Of a stretch of 64,000 bases of DNA, positions 1 through 9,028 are shown piece by piece. The stretch is from UBA6065 sp036565605 (GTDB taxonomy: Bacteria; Patescibacteriota; Minisyncoccia; Phycocordibacterales; UBA6065), in the NCBI GenBank assembly GCA_036565605.1, contig DATCXV010000009.1:10433-74432 (forward strand), written 5' to 3'. Positions within the stretch are counted from its first letter, which is position 1; each line of letters starts with the position of its first letter. The position numbers and the translations under genes are program-made. The notes beneath the pieces were generated by a model, which saw only the letters and a list, made by a program, of their open reading frames with translations, ran no database searches and was not told the origin of the DNA.

Positions 1-357
1 GATTATGGTCGCACGTCTGGCGAAGTTGGCATGTTCGATGTTGAACTGGGCATAGCGCTTGCACCCGGTGACAATGCTGCGGATATTGCTTCGATTGCTT
101 CAGACATTCATTTCGTACAGGTGATGGGTATTGCAAAAGTTGGCTTTCAAGGACAGCCTTTCGACAGCCGTGCAATCGAGCTTGTCCGTTCTCTTAAAGC
201 CACCTATCCGCACCTGCCGGTTTCGGTTGATGGTGGTGTCTCGCTTGAAACAGCATCGGAATTAGTTGACGCAGGAGCAGATCGCTTGGTTGTGGGCAGT
301 GCCCTGTTTAACGCTTCCGATTTCCTTGCTACACTAGAGGAATTGAAAGCTCTCTAG
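1..357 (+). CDS. rpe: Ribulose-phosphate 3-epimerase, C-terminal part (5' end cut by window)
   Basis: The frame is open from base 1 and stops at TAG 355-357, giving 118 visible codons, about half of the usual 220-aa protein. It would interconvert ribulose 5-phosphate and xylulose 5-phosphate in the non-oxidative pentose phosphate pathway in the cytoplasm. Visible family marks are the VQVMGI strand followed by GFQGQPF (the family's VNPGFGGQ region), the VSVDGGV strand with its catalytic Asp, and VVGSALF near the C-terminus, where the phosphate is bound. The transketolase gene starts one base after the stop, so the genes are one operon and the product feeds its neighbour. The N-terminal half lies outside the window. 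Confidence 0.85.
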   Translation, partial: DYGRTSGEVGMFDVELGIALAPGDNAADIASIASDIHFVQVMGIAKVGFQGQPFDSRAIELVRSLKATYPHLPVSVDGGVSLETASELVDAGADRLVVGSALFNASDFLATLEELKAL

Positions 358-358
358 C

Positions 359-1252
359 ATGGCCCTCTCCGCACAAAAAATAAAAGAGATCGAGATCAAA
401 GCGAACGACATTCGTCAGTCGCTCATTGAAATGCTCATTGAAGCAAAGTCGGGTCATACGGCCGGGCCCTTGGGCATGGCTGATGTCTTTGCCACGCTTT
501 ATTTCCACACCCTTAAGCATGATCCCAAAAAACCAAGCTGGCCCGGCCGCGATCGACTGGTCTTGTCGAACGGTCATATTGCGCCGGTCTTGTATTCCAC
601 GATGGCCCATGCCGGATATTTTCCGATCGAAGAATTGAAGACGTTGCGTAAATTTGGTTCGCGTCTTCAGGGTCATCCGCATCGCGAATATCTGCCGATG
701 CTCGAGACCTCGTCGGGTCCTTTGGGCTGCGGACTGTCGCAGGCCGTGGGTATGGCCATTGCTGACCGCATTGATAACGGCAAGGGAAGCCAGCGCCGCA
801 TCTATTGTTTGATGTCCGACGGCGAACACGATGAAGGCAATACCTGGGAAGCGATCATGCTGGCAGGCAAAGAGCGCTTGCGCAATCTGGTCGCCGTTAT
901 CGATCGCAACAATATTCAGATCGACGGCGATACTGAAGACGTGATGCCTTTGGAGCCGTTCGTAAATAAATACATTTCGTTTGGCTGGCATGTGATCGAA
1001 GTGGATGGGCACAATATTCGCGAAGTCGCCGATGCATTTGAAGCTGCTCGTGGTATTGAAAACAAGCCGGTCTGCATCATGGCTCACACGATTCCAGGCA
1101 AAGGTGTGCCTGAATTCGAATATGATTACCGCTGGCATGGTAATCCGCCAGGCGCTGGACCTGAGGACAAGATTCCGAAAGCAAAACAAGGCGAGGTGGC
1201 CTTAAAAGAATTACGAACGCTTGGCAGAAAGATCAAAAGCGAGCATGAGTAA
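359..1252 (+). CDS. tktN: Transketolase N-terminal subunit
   Basis: This 297-aa protein is the thiamine-diphosphate-binding half of a transketolase, which moves two-carbon units between sugar phosphates. It shows SGHTAGPLG near residue 31, LSNGHIAPVLYS near 70, and the diphosphate/Mg motif SDGEHDEGN near 152 that ends in DRNN about 30 residues later. It lacks the pyrimidine-binding domain, which is encoded separately at 1406-2404, so the enzyme is split, as in many archaea and CPR bacteria. The start ATG is one base after the rpe stop, implying coupled translation. The activity is presumably that of the complex of both subunits. Confidence 0.93.
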   Translation: MALSAQKIKEIEIKANDIRQSLIEMLIEAKSGHTAGPLGMADVFATLYFHTLKHDPKKPSWPGRDRLVLSNGHIAPVLYSTMAHAGYFPIEELKTLRKFGSRLQGHPHREYLPMLETSSGPLGCGLSQAVGMAIADRIDNGKGSQRRIYCLMSDGEHDEGNTWEAIMLAGKERLRNLVAVIDRNNIQIDGDTEDVMPLEPFVNKYISFGWHVIEVDGHNIREVADAFEAARGIENKPVCIMAHTIPGKGVPEFEYDYRWHGNPPGAGPEDKIPKAKQGEVALKELRTLGRKIKSEHE

Positions 1253-1262
1253 CTCTGAGATT

Positions 1263-1271
1263 TGCTAAAAT
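1263..1271 (+). promoter_or_regulatory. Extended -10 box before the 43-aa protein
   Basis: TGCTAAAAT is a TG-N-TAAAAT extended -10. The hexamer ends six bases before ATG 1278, so the transcript would begin at about the start codon itself. No good -35 is visible. It lies in the 25-bp gap after tktN. Confidence 0.5.
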
Positions 1272-1277
1272 ACTTCT

Positions 1278-1409
1278 ATGAATCAGATCTTTGCTGCGAT
1301 TGTTGGTCTGGTTATCATTGTTATCGCTTGGAAGCTACTTAAAGGTGTGCTGAAATTCGCTATTATCATCGCCGTCGTCGCGGCTGCGGCATATTTTTTC
1401 CTCAGATGA
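1278..1409 (+). CDS. Single-pass 43-aa membrane protein between the transketolase halves
   Basis: ATG 1278 to TGA 1407-1409 encodes 43 residues. The N-terminal 15 or so residues (AAIVGLVIIVIAW) and the C-terminal 17 (FAIIIAVVAAAAYFFL) are strongly hydrophobic and are separated by KLLKGVLK, so it is one long amphipathic segment or two short membrane helices. Its last codons overlap the start of the next transketolase gene as ATGA (1406-1409), a classic translational coupling site, so ribosomes finishing here would start tktC. There is no Shine-Dalgarno; an extended -10 lies six bases upstream. I do not recognise a family. Length and coupling argue for a real gene, but no function can be assigned. 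Confidence 0.6.
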   Translation: MNQIFAAIVGLVIIVIAWKLLKGVLKFAIIIAVVAAAAYFFLR

Positions 1410-2404
1410 TCATTCCTTCTCAAAAACTCAATCCAAAAATCTTCGACAAGGATGTCGAACAGGTTCCGATCCGTAAAGGATTTGGCGAGGGCTTGCTTGC
1501 AGCAGGAGAGAAAGACAAAAATGTAGTCGGACTATGCGCAGACCTGACCGAATCGACACAAATGCATTTGTTCAAAGAGAAATTTCCCGAACGATTCATT
1601 GAAATCGGTGTTGCGGAACAAAATTTGGCGACAGTGGCTTCTGGTATGGCTGCGATGGGCAAGTTGCCGTTCATTTCTTCGTACGCCATGTTTTCACCGG
1701 GTCGTTCTTGGGAACAGATCCGTACGACCGTTGCTTATAATGATCGACCGGTCATTGTTGTTGGATCACATGCGGGAGTCTCTGTTGGCCCCGATGGTGG
1801 CACGCACCAGGCTATCGAGGATATCGCTTTGATGCGCGTCATGCCCAATATGATCGTTGTATCACCATGCGATTCGATTGAAGCGAAGAAAGCGACGCTT
1901 GCTCTGGCTGCTTTGAGGAAGCCGGCATACTTACGCTTGGCTCGTGATAAGACGCCGGTTGTAACTACCAAGGATACGCCCTTCGAGATCGGCAAGGCTC
2001 GAGTTTTTTTCGAGCCGATCGCCGGCAATCCTGACGTCACCATCATTGCTACGGGATCGCTTGTCCATAATGCTTTGGTCGCTGCACGCGAGCTTGAAAA
2101 AGAAAAAGTGGGCGTGACCGTCATTCACGTGGCTACAATCAAGCCGCTTGATGGTGAGACCATACTGCGAGCAACCAAAGCTTCCGGTGCCGTTGTGACC
2201 GTTGAAGAGCACCAGATTGCGGGCGGTATGGGCTCGGCGGTCTCTGAATTTCTGTCCGAACATCATCCGGTGCCTGTTGTGCGCGTCGGCGTTCATGACC
2301 TCTTTGGTCAATCTGGCACACCAGCCGAATTGGTAGAGCATTACGGCATGGGTGTCTCACACATAAAAGAAGCAGCAAAAAAGGCCATTCGCATGAAGCG
2401 ATAA
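1406..2404 (+). CDS. tktC: Transketolase C-terminal subunit
   Basis: The 332-aa product carries the pyrimidine-binding and C-terminal domains of transketolase. EIGVAEQN near residue 66 holds the catalytic Glu that activates thiamine diphosphate. GPDGGTHQAIED near 130 and the C-terminal domain with VVTVEEH and GGMGSAVSE follow the family order. It completes the enzyme begun by the N-terminal subunit at 359-1252. Its ATG overlaps the TGA of the small membrane protein by the ATGA motif. It ends 15 bases before the convergent recR gene, with no clear terminator between them. Confidence 0.93.
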   Translation: MIIPSQKLNPKIFDKDVEQVPIRKGFGEGLLAAGEKDKNVVGLCADLTESTQMHLFKEKFPERFIEIGVAEQNLATVASGMAAMGKLPFISSYAMFSPGRSWEQIRTTVAYNDRPVIVVGSHAGVSVGPDGGTHQAIEDIALMRVMPNMIVVSPCDSIEAKKATLALAALRKPAYLRLARDKTPVVTTKDTPFEIGKARVFFEPIAGNPDVTIIATGSLVHNALVAARELEKEKVGVTVIHVATIKPLDGETILRATKASGAVVTVEEHQIAGGMGSAVSEFLSEHHPVPVVRVGVHDLFGQSGTPAELVEHYGMGVSHIKEAAKKAIRMKR

Positions 2405-2419
2405 GGTTTTCTTGCGAGG

Positions 2420-3052
2420 CTAAACAATGATTTCTTGTCTGCGGCTTTCCAGGGCGTTGCGGATTGTTTCGGTATCAGAATATTCAAGTTCGGTACCGGT
2501 AGAAAGTCCGCGACCAAGGATGGTCACCTTCAGGCGGTGATCTTTGACCAATGAAGCAATCAAACCTTCGACATATTCGCGGGTATGTTCGCCTTCGCTG
2601 TTTAGCGACAGGGCCAAAATGATTTCCTTCAAACCACTTTGAATACGACGGGTCACGGTCTCGATCAATTCTTGCGAGCGGAGCTTTGAGTCCGGGTCTT
2701 TATCAATAAGAGAAAGCGTATTGCCAAGGACGAAATAGTATCCGCCGTACACTTTGCTTTTTTCGATGGCGTCCAAGTCAACATCCTTGGCCACGATCAT
2801 CAATGCAGAAGTGTCCCGGGATGAATCTGCACAGACAGAACAAAGACTCGCATTCGAATTGCGGTGATCGAAAAAACGGAAGCACGACGTACAGACCGAG
2901 ACGCGTGAAGCAAGTTCGGTGATTTCTTTGGAAAGCGATTGGCGATAACCTTCGGATGTTGCTAGAAGGAAATAGACGAACCGCTTGGCCTGACGCGGCC
3001 CGATGCCTGGAAATTGGCGGAAGAGCTCGTGAAGACGATTAAGGTGGTCCAT
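2420..3052 (-). CDS. recR: Recombination mediator RecR
   Basis: The protein of 210 aa matches the family's usual 200. An N-terminal helix-hairpin-helix segment (FRQFPGIGPRQAKRF) is followed by a four-cysteine zinc finger (CTSC about residue 54 and CSVC about 71) and a Toprim domain starting at LMIVAKDVDLDAIE. It acts with RecO and RecF at single-stranded gaps during recombinational repair. ATG 3052 is nine bases after a TG-A-TACAAT box, so a leader of only about two bases is expected. It lies 21 bases downstream of dnaB. Confidence 0.93.
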   Translation of the reverse strand: MDHLNRLHELFRQFPGIGPRQAKRFVYFLLATSEGYRQSLSKEITELASRVSVCTSCFRFFDHRNSNASLCSVCADSSRDTSALMIVAKDVDLDAIEKSKVYGGYYFVLGNTLSLIDKDPDSKLRSQELIETVTRRIQSGLKEIILALSLNSEGEHTREYVEGLIASLVKDHRLKVTILGRGLSTGTELEYSDTETIRNALESRRQEIIV

Positions 3053-3061
3053 ATCGGAGCT

Positions 3062-3070
3062 ATTGTATCA
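3062..3070 (-). promoter_or_regulatory. Extended -10 box of recR
   Basis: On the minus strand TG-A-TACAAT sits in the dnaB-recR gap and ends nine bases before the recR ATG. This suggests a near-leaderless recR transcript independent of dnaB. Confidence 0.5.
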
Positions 3071-3073
3071 AAC

Positions 3074-4447
3074 CTAGAAGGCTCCTCCAGCCGGCTGGAA
3101 GTCGCCGAAATCGGCCTTTTCGACTGAAAGATAGGTAGCCTTGTCGGAATCGAAGACAAGTTGAATTTCGCCGGTCGGGCCGTTACGATGCTTTTCTATA
3201 AGAATGGTGGCTTCGCGCGATCGAGCCTGTTCACCAGATTCATCTTTCTCACGATGAATGAACATAACCACATCGGCATCCTGTTCGATGGAACCGGAAT
3301 CGCGGAGGTCTGAAAGACGAGGCTTGCCACCGCGTGATTCAACGGCACGCGAAAGCTGCGACAAAGCGATCACGGGCACGTCCAAATCACGGGCAAGATT
3401 TTTAAGCGAGCGCGAAATTTCAGTCACTTGTTGAACAACGTTGTCAGAGCGAGCTGACTGCACTGGCGTCATAAGCTGGAGATAGTCAACAATGACAAGA
3501 CCCAGATTCTTCTCGGCTTTCAGACGGCGGGCGATAGCACGCATTTTCAAAATATTGTTGCCTGGCTGGTCGTCGATATAGATCGGTGCTTTTGAAAGCT
3601 TGTCCATGGCATCACGCAGATTCACCGACATTTCATCGACTGACAAACCCTTACCGGTACGCAATTTCCATGCATCAATACGGGATTCTGCTGAAAGCAT
3701 GCGTTGGACCAACTGGGCGGCGCTCATTTCAAGTGAGAAGATGCCGACTGGAATATTGTGTTCAACGGCTGCCTTGCGCGCAAAGTCCAGTGCTAATGAT
3801 GTTTTACCCATCGAAGGGCGAGCGGCCAAAATAATCAGGTCAGATTTTTGAAAGCCTGAAAGTTTGTTATCCAAAGCTTTGAATCCGGTCGGCACGCCGC
3901 GCAGTTCGTCAGAAGAAGACTGAAGGCGTTCGATCTGATCCCAAGCCTCGGCCAGAGTGTCCTTCAAGTGGACGAATTTATGCGACCCGACGGAATTGGT
4001 CACTTCGAACAAACGCTTTTCAGCCTGATCGATAATCTCTTCCAATTCACCGCGTTCTTCAAAGGAAAGTCCGGTGATATGTTCGCCGGCTTCGATAAGC
4101 TTTCGCATCATCGATTTTTTCTGGACGATCGACGCATAGTGACGTACGTTCGATGCCGACGGCACAGTGTTTACAAGCTCGGTCAGATACGATGCGCCGC
4201 CGATGCGATCAAGCTGACCCATATCCTTTAATTTCGAAGAAAGCGAAAGTAGATCGATCGGATTGCCCTTGGCCATCAATTCCATACAGGCATTCCAAAT
4301 AACGCGATGTTTTTCCGAATAGAAATCGTCTTCACGCACGACGTCGGTAACCTCGTGGATGGCTTCCGGGCGCAGCATGATCGAGCCAAGCAGTGCCTGT
4401 TCCGCATCAAGTGACTGCGGGGGAACGCGAATGCGATCGTTTCTCAT
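3074..4447 (-). CDS. dnaB: Replicative DNA helicase DnaB
   Basis: The 457-aa product has the family's length and order. An N-terminal helical domain starts with PPQSLDAEQALLGS and binds primase. A linker follows, then a RecA-like C-terminal ATPase with Walker A ARPSMGKTS near residue 205, Walker B LVIVDYLQLM near 312, and the arginine-rich SDLRDSGSIEQDADVV segment. It unwinds DNA at the replication fork as a hexamer. No intein is present. The start is fixed by the -10 box TG-C-GATAAT, six bases upstream of ATG 4447. It is followed by recR. Confidence 0.95.
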   Translation of the reverse strand: MRNDRIRVPPQSLDAEQALLGSIMLRPEAIHEVTDVVREDDFYSEKHRVIWNACMELMAKGNPIDLLSLSSKLKDMGQLDRIGGASYLTELVNTVPSASNVRHYASIVQKKSMMRKLIEAGEHITGLSFEERGELEEIIDQAEKRLFEVTNSVGSHKFVHLKDTLAEAWDQIERLQSSSDELRGVPTGFKALDNKLSGFQKSDLIILAARPSMGKTSLALDFARKAAVEHNIPVGIFSLEMSAAQLVQRMLSAESRIDAWKLRTGKGLSVDEMSVNLRDAMDKLSKAPIYIDDQPGNNILKMRAIARRLKAEKNLGLVIVDYLQLMTPVQSARSDNVVQQVTEISRSLKNLARDLDVPVIALSQLSRAVESRGGKPRLSDLRDSGSIEQDADVVMFIHREKDESGEQARSREATILIEKHRNGPTGEIQLVFDSDKATYLSVEKADFGDFQPAGGAF

Positions 4448-4453
4448 GCCGAC

Positions 4454-4462
4454 ATTATCGCA
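4454..4462 (-). promoter_or_regulatory. Extended -10 box of dnaB
   Basis: Minus-strand TG-C-GATAAT ends six bases before the dnaB ATG, placing the transcription start at the A of the start codon. Confidence 0.6.
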
Positions 4463-4518
4463 AAGCGTTGGCGGGAAGGGGAAGTGGTCGAAGCGGATAA
4501 AACTGTGTCTATTCTGTG

Positions 4519-4535
4519 GAAAAGAGCCTTATCGA

Positions 4536-4547
<12 letters not shown>
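4519..4547 (-). terminator. Hairpin over the cysS stop codon
   Basis: GAAAAGAG and CTCTTTTC form an 8-bp stem. The cysS TAA (4536-4538) lies in the loop. The T-run is mostly inside the stem, so termination strength is uncertain. Confidence 0.45.
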
Positions 4548-5932
<1,385 letters not shown>

Positions 5933-5942
<10 letters not shown>

Positions 5943-6820
5943 TTCTTCCTCATCATAATAAAGACGACCAGAAGTGCCGCGGCCAAAGCCATGGCACCCA
6001 CCAGCGCGAATTCATGCGGTGAATGTGCGAACGGCGTATCGTCTGCCTCTATCAGAAACCAGTTGAAAACAATGGTTACGACGGCCGAAACGACGGTGAT
6101 GGCCGTGAATGTTTGCATGATCTTGTTCTGCTTGGTTTCAAGCAAGGCTCCATTCGTCTCGCGCAGTTCGTGTAAAGATTCAGAGAGGCTGTGGACTTCC
6201 TTGTGCACCTTTAAACATTCGCTTTTTGCGTCATCAAGATAGTGTGAAAAATCGGCAGGGAAGAAGCCGCGGGCCGCCAATGAGAACGAGGAAAGCACTT
6301 CCTCGTGCAGAGCAGTGGCATGCTTGAAGGCAAGCAATTCGCGCGAGACTTTCGAGATCTCGAAAACCATATCGCGCTCGCGGCCAGAGAATGTCTCAGC
6401 TTCAATTTCAGTCAGAGCTTCGCGGACGCTTTCCAATTCATTCGACAGACCATAATACAGGGCGCGGATAATGTAATAGAACATAAAGCCGGCATGTTCG
6501 CCTAATTCGCGATTGCGCTCCAAAACAGAATTGACCTCGAACATTTTTGAAAAATGGTGCAGGGAGTCGACTGGCCCTTGATGCGCAGTGACGATGAAAT
6601 CTCGCCCGACTATGAAATCGACCTCGCCCGTTGGAAGTTTCAAAGCCAGATAGACATAGTCGTCAAAGCGTTCGGCTTTAGAGCGTGCCGAGGGCACCAG
6701 AAGCTCTTCAGCGGCCAAGGGATGAATGCTGTAGCTTTGAACTATCTCGCGGACGTCTTCGATTGTCGGGTCCTCGACGTCAACCCAGGTGGCCTTCTTA
6801 TACGTATATGTTCGTATCAT
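5933..6820 (-). CDS. CorA-family divalent cation channel, variant without the GMN motif
   Basis: The 295-aa protein has the CorA plan. A cytoplasmic alpha/beta domain (TWVDVEDPTIEDVREIV near the start) is followed by a long helical stalk and two C-terminal membrane helices (about residues 225-250 and 265-285). Known CorA channels carry GMN after the first membrane helix as selectivity filter. Here the helix ends in FNWFLIEADD and no GMN is present, so ion selectivity cannot be assumed. I chose MIRTYTYKK at 6820 rather than upstream in-frame codons because those overlap the divergent ctpA promoter. It heads an operon with cysS. Confidence 0.72.
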
Positions 6821-6843
6821 GACTCTCGAAAAAAGATGTTGTA

Positions 6844-6852
6844 ATAATAGCA
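6844..6852 (-). promoter_or_regulatory. Extended -10 box of the corA-like gene
   Basis: Minus-strand TG-C-TATTAT gives a start near 6837 and a 17-base leader. It is back to back with the ctpA promoter, only a few bases away, so the two divergent promoters may compete. Confidence 0.5.
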
Positions 6853-6861
6853 TGATATAAT
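6853..6861 (+). promoter_or_regulatory. Extended -10 box of ctpA, deciding its start codon
   Basis: TG-A-TATAAT ends seven bases before ATG 6869. An in-frame ATG at 6860 lies inside this -10 box and so cannot be on the transcript, which leaves 6869 as the start of a leaderless mRNA. Confidence 0.65.
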
Positions 6862-6868
6862 GTCGCGC

Positions 6869-8128
6869 ATGAATCAAACGAAGCGGACGCTAATCGGTTT
6901 AGGAGCGCTCTTCTGCCTTATTGGAGCGTATTCCATCGGGTATCACTCGGGATCGGCGGGTGTAAGTTCAGCGAGGTCGGTCGCGGGCGTGGCGAATATC
7001 GAAAGCGGCAAACCGTCACAAGTTGATTTCGGCCCGTTCTGGAAGGCTTGGAATGTCATCGATGATAAGTTTGCTGGCACGACCACGGATGACCAGGCAA
7101 AAGTCTATGGTGCTATCGAAGGCATGGCAGCGTCCCTGGGCGACCCGTACACAGTCTTTTTCCCACCAAAGGAAGCAAAAATTTTCCAAAGCCAGATCGC
7201 CGGCTCGTTCGAAGGTGTGGGTATGGAAATTGGTGTCAAAGACAATAAGCTTGTAGTAGTTGCGCCGATCAAAGGTTCGCCGTCAGATAAGGCTGGGTTG
7301 AAGCCAGGTGACGTTATCTTGCAGATCAACGATACGGAATCGATCTCTTTGGCTACGGATGAAGCAGTACAATTGATCCGCGGCAAGGCAGGCACGGTGG
7401 TAAAGCTTACGGTGGCGCGCGAAGGCGCCAAAAGCCCGCTCGTATTTAACGTGACGCGCGCCACCATCGATCTGCCTACGGTCGAAACAGATACCAAGGA
7501 TGAGATCGCATCAGCAGATAATTCGGGCGGTACTGGCTTGCGCAAAGATGGCATCTTCGTCATATCGCTCTACAGTTTCAGCGCTAATTCAGCCAATCTG
7601 TTCCGAAATGCCCTGAAAGAATTCATCGATTCTGGCTCTCATAAATTGATCGTGGATCTTCGTGGTAACCCGGGCGGATATTTGGAGGCTGCGGTCGACA
7701 TGGCATCGTGGTTTTTGCCTCGTGGCGCAACTGTTGTTCGCGAAGACTTCGGTAAAGGGGAAGAGGAGAATGTATACCGCTCCAAGGGCTATAATGTCTT
7801 TGGTGACGACCTGAAGATGGTTGTCTTGGTTGACGGCGGCTCGGCATCAGCGTCAGAGATCTTGGCGGGCGCGCTTTCCGAAAACGGTGTGGCGACGCTT
7901 GTCGGTACCAAAACCTTTGGCAAGGGTTCGGTCCAGGAATTGGTTCCCATCACATCGGATACGTCGCTTAAGGTCACCATTGCTAAGTGGCTCACACCCA
8001 AGGGCATTTCCATTTCGAAGCAAGGAATCACGCCAGATTACGTGGTACCGGTTACTGAAGCAGATATTGTAGCCAAGAAGGACGCACAGATGAATAAGGC
8101 AGTGGAGTTGTTGTCGAAGGAGAAGTAA
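6869..8128 (+). CDS. ctpA: Carboxy-terminal processing protease, S41 family
   Basis: This 419-aa secreted or membrane-anchored serine protease starts with MNQTKRTLIGLGALF, a signal anchor. Next comes an N-terminal helical region, then a PDZ domain (VVVAPIKGSPSDKAGLKPGDVILQI, about residues 125-150). The S41 core has the nucleophile in DGGSASASEIL and the general-base Lys in GTKTFGKGSVQ. It cleaves C-terminal tails of periplasmic-side proteins. The shorter start is chosen from promoter position. It lies upstream of rplI, which has its own promoter. Confidence 0.93.
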   Translation: MNQTKRTLIGLGALFCLIGAYSIGYHSGSAGVSSARSVAGVANIESGKPSQVDFGPFWKAWNVIDDKFAGTTTDDQAKVYGAIEGMAASLGDPYTVFFPPKEAKIFQSQIAGSFEGVGMEIGVKDNKLVVVAPIKGSPSDKAGLKPGDVILQINDTESISLATDEAVQLIRGKAGTVVKLTVAREGAKSPLVFNVTRATIDLPTVETDTKDEIASADNSGGTGLRKDGIFVISLYSFSANSANLFRNALKEFIDSGSHKLIVDLRGNPGGYLEAAVDMASWFLPRGATVVREDFGKGEEENVYRSKGYNVFGDDLKMVVLVDGGSASASEILAGALSENGVATLVGTKTFGKGSVQELVPITSDTSLKVTIAKWLTPKGISISKQGITPDYVVPVTEADIVAKKDAQMNKAVELLSKEK

Positions 8129-8141
8129 TCACGGTTGTCTC

Positions 8142-8170
8142 TTGAAAAATCGGAATAAATCGGCTAATCT
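8142..8170 (+). promoter_or_regulatory. Promoter of rplI
   Basis: TTGAAA (8142-8147), a 17-base spacer and TAATCT (8165-8170) stand directly before ATG 8180. The leader would be zero to three bases. Confidence 0.6.
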
Positions 8171-8179
8171 GTGCTCACT

Positions 8180-8623
8180 ATGAAAATCGTATTGCTCAAA
8201 GACGCAAAGAACATTGGCAAGAAGCACGACGTCAAAGTCGTTGCGGACGGCTTCGCACTTAATAATTTGATTCCGCAGGGTATTGCAGAAGTCGCAACAG
8301 CTAAAGTGCTTTCTCGTGTGGAAGCGATCAGGAAACAGGAAGAAGCAGACAAGAAAGTCCGCGCAGACCTTTTGGCAAAGAATTTGAAGTCGCTTCATGA
8401 CGCTCAAGTTGTTGTTACGATGGAAGCAAACGAGAAAGGTCATCTTTTTGCAGGCCTTCATGCTGCCGAAATCGCTCCTCTAGTCAAAGAGCAGACCCGA
8501 ATCGATGTCTTGCCGGAATTCATTGTTTTGGAGAAACCGATCAAAGAAGTCGGTGCACACAAGATTGATGTGAAGGTTCAGGGCCAGTCAGCGACATTCA
8601 CCTTGAATGTCAAAGCGAAATAG
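8180..8623 (+). CDS. rplI: Large ribosomal subunit protein bL9
   Basis: The 147-aa product starts MKIVLLKDAKNIGKK. It has the N-terminal RNA-binding domain with the typical GFALNNLIPQG, a long connecting helix (residues about 50-75, rich in Lys, Glu and Ala), and a C-terminal domain with GHLFAGLHAAEIA. bL9 binds 23S rRNA near the L1 stalk. ATG 8180 is used because an upstream in-frame GTG falls on the promoter. bL9 is missing from some CPR groups, so its presence helps placement within Parcubacteria. A terminator-like hairpin follows at 8656. Confidence 0.95.
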   Translation: MKIVLLKDAKNIGKKHDVKVVADGFALNNLIPQGIAEVATAKVLSRVEAIRKQEEADKKVRADLLAKNLKSLHDAQVVVTMEANEKGHLFAGLHAAEIAPLVKEQTRIDVLPEFIVLEKPIKEVGAHKIDVKVQGQSATFTLNVKAK

Positions 8624-8655
8624 TTGCTTGCGTTATACAAAGAGATGTGGAAAAT

Positions 8656-8676
8656 AGGGGCCAGGGAGCCCCTTTT
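8656..8676 (+). terminator. Terminator after rplI
   Basis: AGGGGC and GCCCCT form a 6-bp GC stem with a short loop, then TTTTCC. The short T-run suggests partial termination, which could leave some read-through into the tiny basic ORF that starts at 8680. Confidence 0.55.
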
Positions 8677-8679
8677 CCT

Positions 8680-8796
8680 ATGGCCCGCAATAAAAGCACA
8701 AAATCCGCCAAGAAATCGCCCCGCACGGCACGCAAGCAGAGCAAGGCTCGGAAGGCATCGCCCTCCAAGCCCCACCTCGGCAATAACGTGCACTAA
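8680..8796 (+). CDS. 38-aa very basic protein
   Basis: ATG 8680 to TAA 8794-8796 encodes 38 residues beginning MARNKSTKSAKKSPRTARK. Fifteen are Lys, Arg or His, and Ser, Ala and Pro make up most of the rest, with no acidic residue at all. Such composition suits a nucleic-acid or ribosome-binding tail, but I do not recognise a family. The gene sits between the rplI hairpin (8656-8676) and a strong 24-base palindromic terminator at 8820, so a transcript does end just after it. No separate promoter is evident. It may be expressed by read-through from rplI. Confidence 0.5.
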   Translation: MARNKSTKSAKKSPRTARKQSKARKASPSKPHLGNNVH

Positions 8797-8819
8797 GAGA
8801 GCGGTTTCTTCGGAAAACT

Positions 8820-8850
8820 GGCCACCGCGCATGCGCGGTGGCCTTTTGTT
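8820..8850 (+). terminator. Strong terminator after the 38-aa gene
   Basis: A perfect 24-base palindrome (10-bp stem starting GGCCACCGCG, 4-base loop) is followed by TTTTGTTT. Confidence 0.85.
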
Positions 8851-8880
8851 TGATACCATTCCTTTGGAATTTGATCTGTC

Positions 8881-8991
8881 ATGGCTATCCCATCCGTCAC
8901 GATTAGAAAAGGCAAGGGCCGTATCTATCGGATGAAAGTAAAAAAGAAGCCGATTCGTTTTTTACAGTATCCGCGTTATCGTCGTAGATAG
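8881..8991 (+). CDS. 36-aa basic protein
   Basis: ATG 8881 to TAG 8989-8991 encodes 36 residues. The sequence MAIPSVTIRKGKGRIYRMK is followed by a Lys/Arg-rich stretch ending YPRYRRR, with 15 basic and no acidic residues. Aromatic residues set among Arg and Lys resemble small ribosomal proteins such as bTHX in character, but I cannot align it to any. It is flanked by the terminator at 8820 upstream and a bidirectional terminator at 8995 immediately downstream, so it would be its own transcription unit. No clear -10 box was found in the 30-base gap, which lowers confidence. Confidence 0.5.
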   Translation: MAIPSVTIRKGKGRIYRMKVKKKPIRFLQYPRYRRR

Positions 8992-8994
8992 CAA

Positions 8995-9020
8995 AATCCC
9001 CGCATTCGCGGGGATTTTTT
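8995..9020. terminator. Bidirectional terminator between convergent genes
   Basis: AATCCCCGC and GCGGGGATT form a 9-bp stem with loop ATTC and T or A runs on both sides. It serves the 36-aa gene (+) and rpmA (-). Confidence 0.85.
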
Positions 9021-9028
9021 CATGTCTC

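Noticed and set aside
329..1189. 286-codon minus-strand open frame
   Set aside because: It is antisense to the transketolase N-terminal gene, which carries clear thiamine-diphosphate motifs.
6860..6868. ATG 6860 as the start of the S41 protease
   Set aside because: It is part of the -10 box TATAAT and would not be on the transcript. ATG 6869 fits the signal anchor and promoter.
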